From contig OX419757.1 of NCBI GenBank assembly GCA_948567375.1, positions 39,618,001-39,682,000 of the forward strand: a DNA stretch of 64,000 nt. The letters run 5' to 3'. Each line of letters begins with the position of its first letter. Position 1 is the first letter of the stretch. This document shows positions 46,547 to 56,402 of the stretch, piece by piece. Under the pieces are notes generated by a model. That model searched no databases, was not told the DNA's origin, and was given only the letters and a program-made list of their open reading frames with translations. The position numbers and the translations under genes were made by a program. The stretch is from Lunularia cruciata. Taxonomy: Eukaryota > Streptophyta > Marchantiopsida > Lunulariales > Lunulariaceae.

Positions 46547-48238
46547 ATAAGGGTTCAAGGAAACCCTAAAAGCTCAGAACTACTCTGTCACAACCTCAGC
46601 CATGTGCACCGCAGTTGAAGAGACCTACAAGAATCATAAGACCACCAACAAAGTATTCTCTCTCTTGACATTAATTTCTATTGAAAAATGGAGGTGAATT
46701 GTATGTTATGAAGAAGCCATGCAAAGTGAAGACTAGATGAAGTAGGAGCTTGCCATGAAGGACAAGATGAGGTACTTGGATAAAAATTAATCTAGGGAGC
46801 TCAGCTTACTACCAGAAGGCAAGAAGGCATTACATAACAAGTGGGTCTACAAGATAAAAGAAGAACATAGTGGTGGAAAATGGTACAAGGTAAGGTTAGG
46901 TGTGAAAGGCTTCCAGCAGAAAGAGGAGATTGATCACATTAAGATTTTTGCACCGGTAGTCAAACACTCAACAATTAGAGTGGCAGTATAGTGTTAGTAG
47001 AAGACCTATATTTGGAGCAGATGGATATTGCTATTGCTTTTCTACATGGTGAGATTGATGAAGACATCTATATGCAACAAATTTTTGGCTTTGCAATCCC
47101 TATCAAGGAGAGCTTGATATGCAAGTTGCAAAAAGAGCCTATATGGTTTGAAACAAGCACCAAGATTATGGTATAAGAGATTTGACAAATTCATGATCAA
47201 TAATAGATTCACAAGATGTCAAGAGGATCATTGTTGTTATATCAAGTCTCTTGATAATAGTTTTTTCATCTTACTTTTGTATGTTGATGACATGCTGATA
47301 GTTGGACCAAACATACTAGAGGTTGAGAGACGGAAGAAAGAATTATCAAGAGAGTTTGCAATGATAGATATGGGTGAAACAAGCAGATACTTGGGTTGAA
47401 GATTTAAAAGTAAAGGGTGGCTGGAATGTTAAAGCTCTCTCAAGGTAATTACATTGGAAAGGTGCTAGAAAGGTTCAACATGACAGATGCAAGTCTTGTG
47501 AAGATACCTTTGGCAAGTCACTTTAAGCTATTAAAGGAGCAATCGCCAAGGACAATGAAGAGCTTAAAGATATGTCAAAGGTACCATATGCTTTAGCTAT
47601 AGGTAACCTAATGTATGATATGACATGATATTGCACATGCATGGGGAGTTGTGAGCAAGTACATGGCCAATCCAAGAAGACAACATTAGGAGGTTGGCAA
47701 ATGGATTTTTTAAAAACTGAAAGGTACCAAAGATATAGGTTTGTGTTACAATAGAGGCAGCCATTCACTACAAGGTTTTGTGGATACAAACCTAGGAGGT
47801 GAAATAGATACCAAAAGAATCACTACAAGGTATGTTTATACCATAGGTGGGACAATAGTGAGTTGGTTCTCATAATTGCAAAAAGTTGTTGCTTTGTCCA
47901 TAATTGAGACAGAATATGTTGCAATTACAAAAGCCAATGAGGAGATGATTTGGTTATAGAACCTTCTAAAGGAGCCATACAGAGAGCAAAATTGTAGTGT
48001 TTTATTCTTAGACAGTCAAAGTATCTTCACTTAGCAAAGAATCCAATGTTCCATGCTAGAACTGTGAGTCGGCCTGTCTCTCACTCAGGATGAATCTCTG
48101 ATGATAACACACCATGGACTAAGAAGGCAAGGACCCCAACTCCATCATGCTGCTCCAAGGTAACACTACAAGATTCAAGACATTACTCACTAGAGAACTC
48201 AATGAGAGAGAGAGATAGTTGCAAATGAAAAGATGATG

Positions 48239-48624
48239 TGTAAAAGACCAAGACCGAGGAGAGAAATAGGAGAATGGAAACTCACATTGGGACACTTGAA
48301 TATGAGAAAACTCTTAATGTCTAGCGTGAGCTTTGGCTATGGTATTTATAGGTAGCATACAAGGCCCCTGAGAAGCTTCTCAAGAAGCTTCCTCAAGCCA
48401 CTCTAAGAAGCTTCTCAAGAAGCTTCTTAGAGTGCAAGCCAAGTTAACTAGGAAGCTTCTCAAGAAGCTTCCTTCTAGAAGCCGCCTACTTGGCGTGCAA
48501 GCTAAGCTAGTTAAAAGATTCCCAAGAAGCTTCCTAGATACTTTCAGAATATTCTAGGCTAATTTGTCTTATGTGCTACTTTGTAAGCCCGACTAACTTT
48601 GTCGCTAAACTCCATATTATTACA
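48239..48624 (-). repeat. gypsy copy 2, 3' LTR (left)
   Basis: In plus orientation it starts TGTAAAAGACC and ends ATATTATTACA. It lacks about 45 bp present in the right LTR between two AAGCTAAGCTAG direct repeats, so that heat-shock-type trimer is gone. It has gained a 36-bp palindrome at 48399-48434. Confidence 0.92.
48399..48434. repeat. 36-bp palindrome in gypsy LTR
   Basis: Arms of 17 bp (CACTCTAAGAAGCTTCT) are inverted around a 2-bp centre. The other LTR has only TTCTTAGAGTG here, so this arose by local inverted duplication. Confidence 0.85.
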
Positions 48625-48639
48625 TATTCCCCCGCTGCT

Positions 48640-51600
48640 AGTTGGTGACGTCCTTGTCACTAGTGAAGCTTCAAATTCTTGGATGACCGTCTGTGCATTT
48701 TGGAGGTGAGAAAGAGGTTCCCATGTGGCATCATGAAGGAGATACCCTTTCCAAAGGACCTTGTACTCTGTATGTTGGCGATGGCCTCGTTGAATATGGT
48801 GACGCGCAACGATACAATCAACTTTGTACTCCTCATGATCATTGATAGGGAATAGGAAGAGGGGAGGTTGGACTCGAGAGGAAAAGGAAGAGGGGTTAGG
48901 AACAAAGGGTTTCAACTTGAAAACATGAAAGGTAGGATGGATACGCATGTGACAAGGCAAGGCAAGTCGATAAGCAACAAGAGAGACAATTTGGGTGATA
49001 TCAAAGTGTCCTATCCAATTAGAATCAAGTTTACAAACTTAGGTATCAAGTGCGAGAAGGAGGTTACTAGAGGATAGCATGACTTTATCACCAACTTCAA
49101 AGGTGAGATCACGACAATGGTGGTCTGCATATTGTTTTTGGTGATTCTGAGCAACAAGGAGGTGAGACTTGGCTTGTTGGAGAGATTGGGATATAGTGGT
49201 CAAGAATGTGGAAGTATGAGGAACCTGAGATAGAGAGGGAGCAAGAAGAGAATTTGAAATAAGCAAATCTTGGCCAAAATTAAAAAATAAAATCTGGTGC
49301 TTGCCTATTTGGAATTGTTGTAGGCAAATTTTGCAGCTACAAAACATTCATCCCAATTGGTATGGTGGACATTGACAAAGGCACACAACATATCTTCCAA
49401 TGTATGATTTGCATGTTTGGTTTGTCCATCAGTTTGAGGATGATAGGCCATGGACAAAGCAAGCTTGGTGCCAAGTATCTAGAAGAGTGCTTGCCAAAAC
49501 TTCTCGGTAAATTGAGGATCATGGTCGAAGATGAGTACATGTGGTATCCCATGATGCTTGAAGACATTCTCAAAGTAGATTTGCGCTAAGTTGGAGCATC
49601 CACAATATCACAGGTTGGTGCCAAGTAGATTTGCTTACTAAGCTTATCCACAAACACCACAATTGCGGTGTGTCCTTGTTTTGTCTTTGGCAAGGATGTG
49701 ATGAGATCCAAGCTCACATGCTCCAAGTGAGCGGATAGAATGGTGAGTGGTTGAAGGAGTCCTCTCGGCTTCTGGTTGCTGGTCTTGTTATTTTGGTAGC
49801 TCTCACACGATTGGACAAATTCTCAAACATCTTGTGTCATGTTGGGCCACCACCATTGACGTTGGAGGGTACCCAAGGTCTTGTCCACACCCATGTGAGC
49901 AGTGATGGGTAAATCATGGGCTTCTTGAAGGCGCACAAGTCAAAAATCACCTTTAGCTAGAACATAGATCCGGTCCTCATAGAATAAAAGGCCCTCCTTG
50001 ATGGAGAAGGTGTTGTACTCCTTATTGCATGCCATAAGGCGACCCATGTACCATTTGAAAGAAGGGATCTTGGTGTAGAGCTGACTGAAACTCGTTTTGG
50101 ACCTTGGAGTCAACTGACATCGTTGAAATTGCCGCTATGATGAGAGGAAGAGACTTCAAATCAGGTCATCGTGATAAAGCATTAAGGATGACATGGAACC
50201 GACCTGGTTTGCACTCAAGTTTGATGTCATACAGTTGGAGTTGTTCCTCCCATTGATGATGTCAACTCTTCATGTGTTCCAAGTGTAAGGTCTGCAACAA
50301 TTGTTTGTGATCAGTTTGCATGATCACTTGTTTCCCTCCATATCATAGGTAATGCCTCCATACCTTGGTGGCGTATACCATTGCAAGTTGTTCTCAATCT
50401 CAAGCAAAGTAGTTTTGTTCAGCCATATTGAGTCAGCGAGACACAAAGGCAATGGGATGGAGTCCATCTAGGAATTCTTGTTGCAGCACAACTCCAATTG
50501 CAAAGTTAGAAGCATCAAAATCAACCACACATGGTAGTTGAGGATCATATGGTTGAAGAATGGGTCTTGAAGACACCATATGCTTTAACTTGTAGAATGC
50601 TTCTTCATGCTTGGTGGTCCACTGGAAGCTCAAGTTCTTTCCTAAGAGGTCAGTCAATGGTGCAGCGACATGAGCATAATAATGGATGAACCGTTGGTAA
50701 AAATTGGCGAATCCATTGAATGCCCGTACTTTTGTATCATCCTTCGGGGTAGGCCAATCAGTAATGGCCTTGATTTTCTCTTCTTCCATCTTGATCCCTT
50801 TTGATGAGATCTTATGACCCAAGAAGGTAACCTCCTTCTGCCAAAAGGCACACTTTGACTTCTTGCAGTAAAATTTCCATTATCGTAGTCGTCTTTAGGA
50901 CTTCTCGCACATGATTCACATGTTCTGCCTTTGTCTTACTATAAATTAAGAGATCATCCAAGAACACCACCACGGACCAATCCAATAGTCCATCCAACAT
51001 CCAATGCATCTGATCTATGAAGACTGCTGGAGCATTATTGAGTCCAAAAGGTAGAAATGTCCACTCAAAATGCCCATACCTTGTACGAAAGGCAGTCTTT
51101 TGTACATCCTCTCTATCAATAAGAATTTGCAAATAGCCACTGCAAAGATCCAACTTGAAAAAGTAGTGTGCTCTACTTAATTGATCAAGCAAGTCATCGA
51201 TCCGAGGCAAGGGATATGCATTCTTCACGGTTTGCTTATTGAGCCCACGGTAATCAATACAAAAATGAAGTCCTCCATCCTTCTTTGGAATAAATAGTAC
51301 CGGTGCTCCCCAAGGAGAGGTACTATGTTGTATGAAGTCCTTCTCCAACAACTCTATAAGTGTTGTTCGTAGCTCCTCCAACTCCTTTGGTGAGAGCCGA
51401 TAGATCGGTCTACTCACTGGAGTACTCCTTAGCCATAACTTCATCTTGAAGGGCATACCTCAATCGGAGGGTAATCCCTTTGGCAAATCATCCGGAAACA
51501 CGTTTGCAAACTCCTTAACTATCCAATAAACCTTTGCTTGATGAGGCTCTTGGCCCTCTTTTGATTGTTCTTGTACAATCGGCTTGATCCACACCGTGTA

Positions 51601-52140
51601 TACATACTTATCTTCCTCCAATGCTTGCTCTATGGCTGCTTTACTAACCAACTTCCCTTCTAGGGACTCATCTCTCTTCCAAGCTTGCTCCATGGTTGTC
51701 TTCTTGGCAAACTTCCCATCTTGGGACTCCACTCCCTTCAAGGTTCACTCTATGGCTACCTCCTCAACAAACTTCCCATCTTGGGACTGACTATTCTTAG
51801 GTGTCTTACTTAGAGGTGCTAGACAACCTAATCAAAAATTCCTACCTTGGTGTTGTACTTGAATTTGGTATTGGGTCCAATCAAATTGAGCCTTATGACA
51901 TTCAAGCCAAGGTAGATCCAAAATGATATCATAATGTAGAGGTGCCACTACAAACCTCATACACTCCAAATACTCCTTCCCCATCTTGAAGGTAACAGGA
52001 TGCAAGGTGCGCAATGCATAACCCTTTCTACCATCCGCCATCATCAAACTACTTCCAATCAATGGCTTGATAGGAATACCCAATTCCTTTGCTACTTGCA
52101 TAGACATGCAATTCTTTGAACTTCTAGAATCAACCAAAAC
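48640..52140 (-). pseudogene. gypsy copy 2 pol (PR-RT-RH-IN-chromodomain)
   Basis: Minus-strand order: protease (VDSRSSKNCMSMQVAKELG, 51832-52137); the 20-residue repeats (51584-51790); reverse transcriptase as one 214-codon block (50812-51456) with [33 protein letters not shown], and FLDD box [12 protein letters not shown]; RNase H (CVVDFDASNFAIGVVLQQ); integrase, broken (49337-50050); chromodomain (EEYKVDCIVARHHIQRG, EYKVLWKGY, ATWEPLSHLQNAQTV; 48559-48960). Frame breaks between blocks abolish the polyprotein. The reverse-transcriptase core itself keeps its motifs. Confidence 0.92.
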
Positions 52141-52249
52141 CCTACAACCTCAATTAGATATCGTACCTTGCAAGTGAAGCAAACTTGCATAGGTCAAGCC
52201 TTCAATCCCATTAGAACTAATCAAGCTCCCAATAGGCGACTCAAAATCT

Positions 52250-53156
52250 CCTACTGGGATTCTTTGTTTCCTTGATCATTTGGTTCCACAAACTCCATCT
52301 GGGCAACTTGTTGAGGTTGCCCATTCCTAAGTGGACATTCAATAATGTGATGTCCAACTTGGCGACAATAAAAACAACCTCCATTCTGTTGCAATCTTTC
52401 TCTATCTACTACAACAAGTGGCCTCCATTGGATAACATCAATCTCCATTGGTGCTGGTTCTTCCACCCGTGTGTATTGTACTGGTAAGCTTGGTGTAAGT
52501 CGAGGTCAAGACCAAGTTGTCGCAACCAAGGAATCAAAGCGCTCATCCAATTGCATGGCTTCTTCTATGTTTTGTGGTTCTTGCATGGTCACCTCCAATT
52601 TGGTTTGTGACTTCAATCCCCGCACAAATTGATACAAAACTTCTCCTTCTTGTATATTTGGAATTTGCATGATGATGTTCTAAAATTGTGTGATGTAGCC
52701 TCTTACTAAGCCAATCTGCTTCAACTCCGCCAATTTATCTCGTGCAGCTCGGGTGGCATTTATAGTTTGAAATCAACCAAGTATTGCATCCTTGAATTTT
52801 GTCTATGTCAAGATTGGTGCAACAATCTTTTGTTCAGCTCGCTCCACTCGGAATCGCCACCAAAGTTTTGCCACACCATCCAATTGGCTAGAAGCCAAGA
52901 GAATCTATTTCTATTCATCTTGAAGATTGGTGGCTTTGAAGTAACGTTTAAAATCTAACACAAAATTCTCCACTGTGCTTGGAAGATTCTTGCCTTCAAA
53001 CATCTTGGGTTCTGGAAATTGAATACAATCTTCTCCATCTCGGACTGGCGCTCTTTCTATATGTTCTTGTTGTTGTTGGTCTTGTTCATCCAACAATCAA
53101 GTAAGGTGCTTGATTTGTTGCTGCATCGCAAGGATAACATCCAGTATTGCCGCCAT
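52250..53156 (-). pseudogene. gypsy copy 2 gag
   Basis: Complement of CAT at 53154-53156 gives the start MAAILDVILAM, parallel to copy 1. Then EDCIQFPEPKMFEGKNLP, KQIVAPILT-like and GLKSQTKLEVTMQE-type blocks lead to the CCHC knuckle CFYCRQVGHHIIECPL near 52340-52390, which is intact here. Stops interrupt the middle. It follows the 5' LTR by about 270 bp. Confidence 0.88.
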
Positions 53157-53427
53157 AGCTACTACTCTATCCTACTACTCCCAATTTATCTAATTGATTA
53201 ACACATAGATACAACACGTCCATCTTTCTCCATAAGTGACAACTGGAAGTATCAAGGATTCCTCAAACACGATGATCATATGTAGAAAATCTTGCCCAAA
53301 GCGTGAGGTGATGAATTGTATGAAGCGGTGCTTGGGTGATATCTAGACATGAAAACCCTAATGGTTTGTTGGAAGTGGATTTGGTGGTCCATAAATTCCA
53401 TCCATCTCATTCTTGCTCTAATACCAA

Positions 53428-53839
53428 TGTAAAAGACCGAGACCAAGGAGAGAAATAGGAGAATGGAAACTCACATTGAGACACTTGAATGTAGGAAAAC
53501 TCCAAATGCCTAGCATGAGCTTTGGCTTTGGTATTTATAGGTAGCATACAAAACCCTTGAGAAGCTTCTCAAGAAACTTCCTCAAGTCACTTTCTTAGAG
53601 TGCAAGCCAATTTAACTAGGAAACTTCTCAAGAAGCTTCCTTCTAGAAGCTGCCTACTTGGCATGCAAGCTAAGCTAGTTGGAAGCTTCTAGAAGCTACT
53701 TACTTGAGTTGCAAGCTAAGCTAGCTGGGAAGCTTCCCAAGAAGCTTCCTAGATGCTTTTGGAATATTCTAGGCTAATTTATCTTATGTGCTACTTTGTA
53801 AGCCCGACTAACTTCGTAGCTAAGCTCCATTTTGCTACA
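53428..53839 (-). repeat. gypsy copy 2, 5' LTR (right)
   Basis: In plus orientation it starts TGTAAAAGACCGAG and ends CCATTTTGCTACA. It contains the TATA complement GGTATTTATAGG (about 53530) and several GAAGCTTC blocks. The PBS complement is immediately to the left. Confidence 0.93.
53681..53695 (-). promoter_or_regulatory. Perfect three-unit heat-shock element in LTR
   Basis: GGAAGCTTCTAGAAG matches nGAAnnTTCnnGAAn. The same trimer stands at the equivalent place in the 5' LTR of copy 1. Several two-unit GAAnnTTC elements flank it (53565-53750). Confidence 0.55.
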
Positions 53840-54623
53840 TGATGAGTACCCCCTCACCCCTTGTTTATATACTTGTGAAATAATTACGCACTAAAGTTAC
53901 TATTTACCAAAGTAACTCAAGTTACTAAGCTAAAAGTCAAGTAAAGTCAAAAAGTATAAAGGAATATCCATCCACATTGGCATATTCTACTAAGCATGTG
54001 ATCTTATCTTGATCCAACCACTAAGTCAAGGATTCCTTCACATGGGCTATCCTTGGACTATAGAAGAATCCAAAACAAAAAGGCTTGCGGGCCCAAGAGT
54101 TCTCAACTCTTTCTTCTAAGCAAAACATGTAGGAATAATACCAATTCAACATATTAGAATCCAAAATAATGGTGCTCATCTTTTCCACTTCCTCTAAAGT
54201 AAGGTCCCCATTATCTTAGCTATAACTAACTTTAGCTAATCATGACTAATGTAGAACCATCATTTATCTCTATATAAATAATATTTCTCAAGTACTTGTT
54301 ATACGAAGCTGAATATCACAATACCACACACATGCAAAAATGGATGTTACAGAACAAAACACATATAGTTGAGATATCATTTCATCAAGGAGTTACTTGA
54401 AGATGGTAGCTTGTCCCTTGAAAAGATTCACAGTGCCAAGAACTCTACTGATATGTTGACATAGATTGTCACTTCTAAAGAAGTTAAGGCTATGTATAGC
54501 ATCAATTAGCCTCCAACTATAACTAGATAGTAAGGATGCACTAAGTATCTGAATCAAGCACTAAAAGTTTATTAATTTTTTTGATAGATGTATAGTCAAG
54601 AAGTATTATTCTCCAAGTGGGAG

Positions 54624-55281
54624 AGTTATTCGGATGTGGAGCCTCGATTCGATTTATCCCATCTGTGATGTTGAGATCTGTGGCTCAGATCATCCACAAG
54701 ATATATTATCCAAGGCTGAGACAGGTGTTTAACAATCCACTATATCGGGGTGACATTGTGAGTGTGTTTCTAGTTCTTTGTCATTGTTGTGCAACAGTAG
54801 AATGTAACACTACGACCTGCAGAGTGAGGTTTTTTCACGAGTTGAATATAGGTGCGATTGTGAAAAAGAATCAATGGAACTTCTGGTAACTTTGATTCGC
54901 ATGAAGCTGGTTAGGCAAGGTTTGATTTTGATCAGACAAGAAGGAGATAATTGGAGAAGGGCAGATCAAGATAAACATAGGAACAGATTGGACAAGGAAA
55001 CAGTTGGTCGGAACAGATATTCCTAGTGATCTCCATAATTTGTTTTGAGAGAGAGTAAAAATCGTGGATATGTGTTGCCATGGATGTAAGAGCAAGTGAC
55101 TCTAAACTGTGTTAATTCTTGTGCACATATTGATGTGTGTGAGTACATTTTTCACCTTCCTCTTTTTCTCCTGATATGTTTTTCTTTGCTGTGCAAGGTT
55201 GATCTCAATAGTTCAGAGTTGATCTCAATAGTTAAAAGACCGTCATAAGAGGAACAGATAAATCAATAGAGATCCCCATCA
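54624..55281 (+). repeat. copia 3' LTR
   Basis: Follows the polypurine tract CCAAGTGGGAG. It starts with a mutated AGTTATTCGGATGTGGAG, ends GATCCCCATCA and is followed by TSD CTCCC. It carries an extra GTTGATCTCAATAGTT copy compared with the 5' LTR. Confidence 0.9.
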
Positions 55282-55296
55282 CTCCCTTCTTTACCC

Positions 55297-55439
55297 GAGA
55301 AGAAAGTTGATCTGGCTTCAGATTCTTCTTACCGATATTATTGCTTAGCCTCATTTTACCCTCCTAGAGAAGAAAGGTTGGTCTGGCTTTAGATTCTTCT
55401 TACCAATATTATCGATACTTAGCCTCATTTTACCCCTAT
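55297..55439. repeat. 70-bp tandem duplication in LINE-tail region
   Basis: GAGAAGAAAG...GATTCTTCTTACC...CTTAGCCTCATTTTACCC occurs at 55297-55366 and 55367-55439. Each copy ends in the first part of the LINE tail (degraded palindrome CTTAGCCTC). Confidence 0.8.
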
Positions 55440-55488
55440 GTCTTTTCCTTGTTCGGCTTGATGGGTCCTCCCATCCTTCTTGCTTTAG
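55415..55488 (+). repeat. LINE 3'-tail repeat, partial
   Basis: Runs ACTTAGCCTCATTTTACC to TTCGGCTTGATGGGTCC and CCATCCTTCTTGC. It lacks the CGCGGTCGCC end. Confidence 0.75.
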
Positions 55489-55537
55489 ATTGTACGAAAG
55501 ATGAAAATTGTATCCTGCATTAGTTTCTATATTGGAA

Positions 55538-55620
55538 GGCGACCGCGTAGGAAAAACGAAGGAAGACCCCCGTCAAGCCGTACAAGGGAGAGACAAAAAG
55601 GTAACATGGGGCTAAGCCCC
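55538..55620 (-). repeat. LINE 3'-tail repeat, solitary, with TSD
   Basis: Runs from GGCGACCGCGTAGG to the palindrome GGGGCTAAGCCCC with no extra sequence. CATTAGTTTC precedes it (55518-55527, with a 10-bp tail between) and ATTAGTTTC follows directly (55621-55629). This is the clearest proof that the 83-bp unit was inserted on its own. Confidence 0.9.
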
Positions 55621-55629
55621 ATTAGTTTC

Positions 55630-56402
55630 CAGGATCGAGGAATTAGGACTACAACTACCTTCCTGAGATTTACCTCGTTCTAGCTAAACCTGCTAAACAC
55701 TTCATATGTCAAGCTAGCATGCTTTCTTATTCGAAATAGATAGGGTCCCTGCCCACCAATCCTCTATAAAGTTCAATCCAGGCGAGCTCCGCAAGATCTC
55801 CTCCATAAAACTCGATGCCATGCACTGTAGAAGCGAATGCTCACTATGCAACGCCCTCTAAAGGTATCTTCACATAATTTTATTCACCGCGTGTTGATTT
55901 TATTCAAAAAATTTGCAAATTCGTGTTTCACGCATCAGCGAGTGTCTGTCCATGTACAGGATTACTTTACGACAAACTTGTTTATTCATGAACTGAGATT
56001 CCACTGAAGTCGAGGTGCACCATTTCTGAAAATTCTATAGAGCTCGAGTTTCTGCTCGAGCTCCATTCTATATCTACTTCGTCTTTCGACCGTTGCTTCA
56101 ATTGATCTTCCTTCTAATCATACTTAGTACAGTATAGTACAACTAGATGGATTAACAGCTATGATACCAGAAGTAGATATGGCATCATCTAGAAATTAAT
56201 CCAATCAGTTGTATGATACTTTTGCTGTATAGGAGTAGCTTCGCACCTTTAACTCTATATACAATTCTACAACTTTAATCAAAACTCGCAGTGTTTTGAT
56301 TTGCGACTTTTGATTTTAATCTCGATAAAATACAGCAACATAGCTGGACTAACTGTACGTTAATCTATGCACCTAACATACAAAGAGATCTTAGTGTGAG
56401 TC
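55630..56402. other. 3' flank of LRR receptor-like gene
   Basis: No coding signal. It probably contains the 3' UTR of the minus-strand receptor gene just left of 56403. No other structure is seen. Confidence 0.45.

Larger units (their letters stand above)
48239..53839 (-). mobile_element. Ty3/gypsy chromovirus-type retrotransposon, copy 2
   Basis: Same family as copy 1, in minus orientation, 5601 bp. TSD TGATG lies on both sides (48234-48238, 53840-53844). It has LTRs of 412 bp (right, 5') and 386 bp (left, 3'), PBS complement CTCTAATACCA at 53417-53427, gag, pol and chromodomain. Its coding frames are longer than in copy 1 (a 214-codon reverse-transcriptase block), so it is younger or better preserved, but stops remain. 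Confidence 0.95.
48063..54350 (+). mobile_element. Probable solo LTR (about 682 bp) split by gypsy copy 2
   Basis: The copia RNase H codons break at 48062 and resume after 54350, with AGAAC on both sides (48058-48062, 54351-54355). The inserted sequence without gypsy is about 682 bp, starts TGTGAGTCGG and ends TGTTAC or TGTTACA. Allowing CA at the end leaves a 4-bp TSD GAAC. A TATA box (CTATATAAATA, 54270-54280) lies about 70 bp from the end. No PBS or coding region is present, hence a solo LTR; a MITE is less likely because the termini are not inverted beyond TGT/ACA. The strand is inferred from the TATA box. Confidence 0.7.
45065..54600 (+). pseudogene. copia pol, split by nested insertions
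   Basis: Protease (WILDSRASFHSTS, with the DSG active-site glycine replaced by R), pre-integrase (LWHCRLGHMRERGM, about 45517), integrase (LVHIDVWSPSPIASLGG, RFDNGGEYDNSEF), reverse transcriptase (EQMDIAIAFLHGEIDEDIYMQQ is split by me here as EQMDIAIAFLHG and EIDEDIYMQQ, about 47018; YVDDMLIVG, about 47280), and RNase H up to NPMFHAR at 48060. The frame resumes at 54356 with TKHI, RYHFIKELLEDGSLSLE and KIHSAKNSTDML. A perfect 77-bp tandem duplication lies at 46393-46546. Multiple stops; dead. Confidence 0.9.
43659..55281 (+). mobile_element. Ty1/copia retrotransposon carrying nested insertions
   Basis: TSD CTCCC on both sides (43654-43658, 55282-55286), a 605-bp 5' LTR and about 658-bp 3' LTR, PBS GGTATCAGAGC, gag, pol and a polypurine tract (CCAAGTGGGAG). 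Removing the insertion at 48063-54355 leaves about 5.3 kb, normal for copia. LTRs differ by many substitutions and a 25-bp-scale duplication in the 3' copy, so the insertion is old. Confidence 0.95.
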
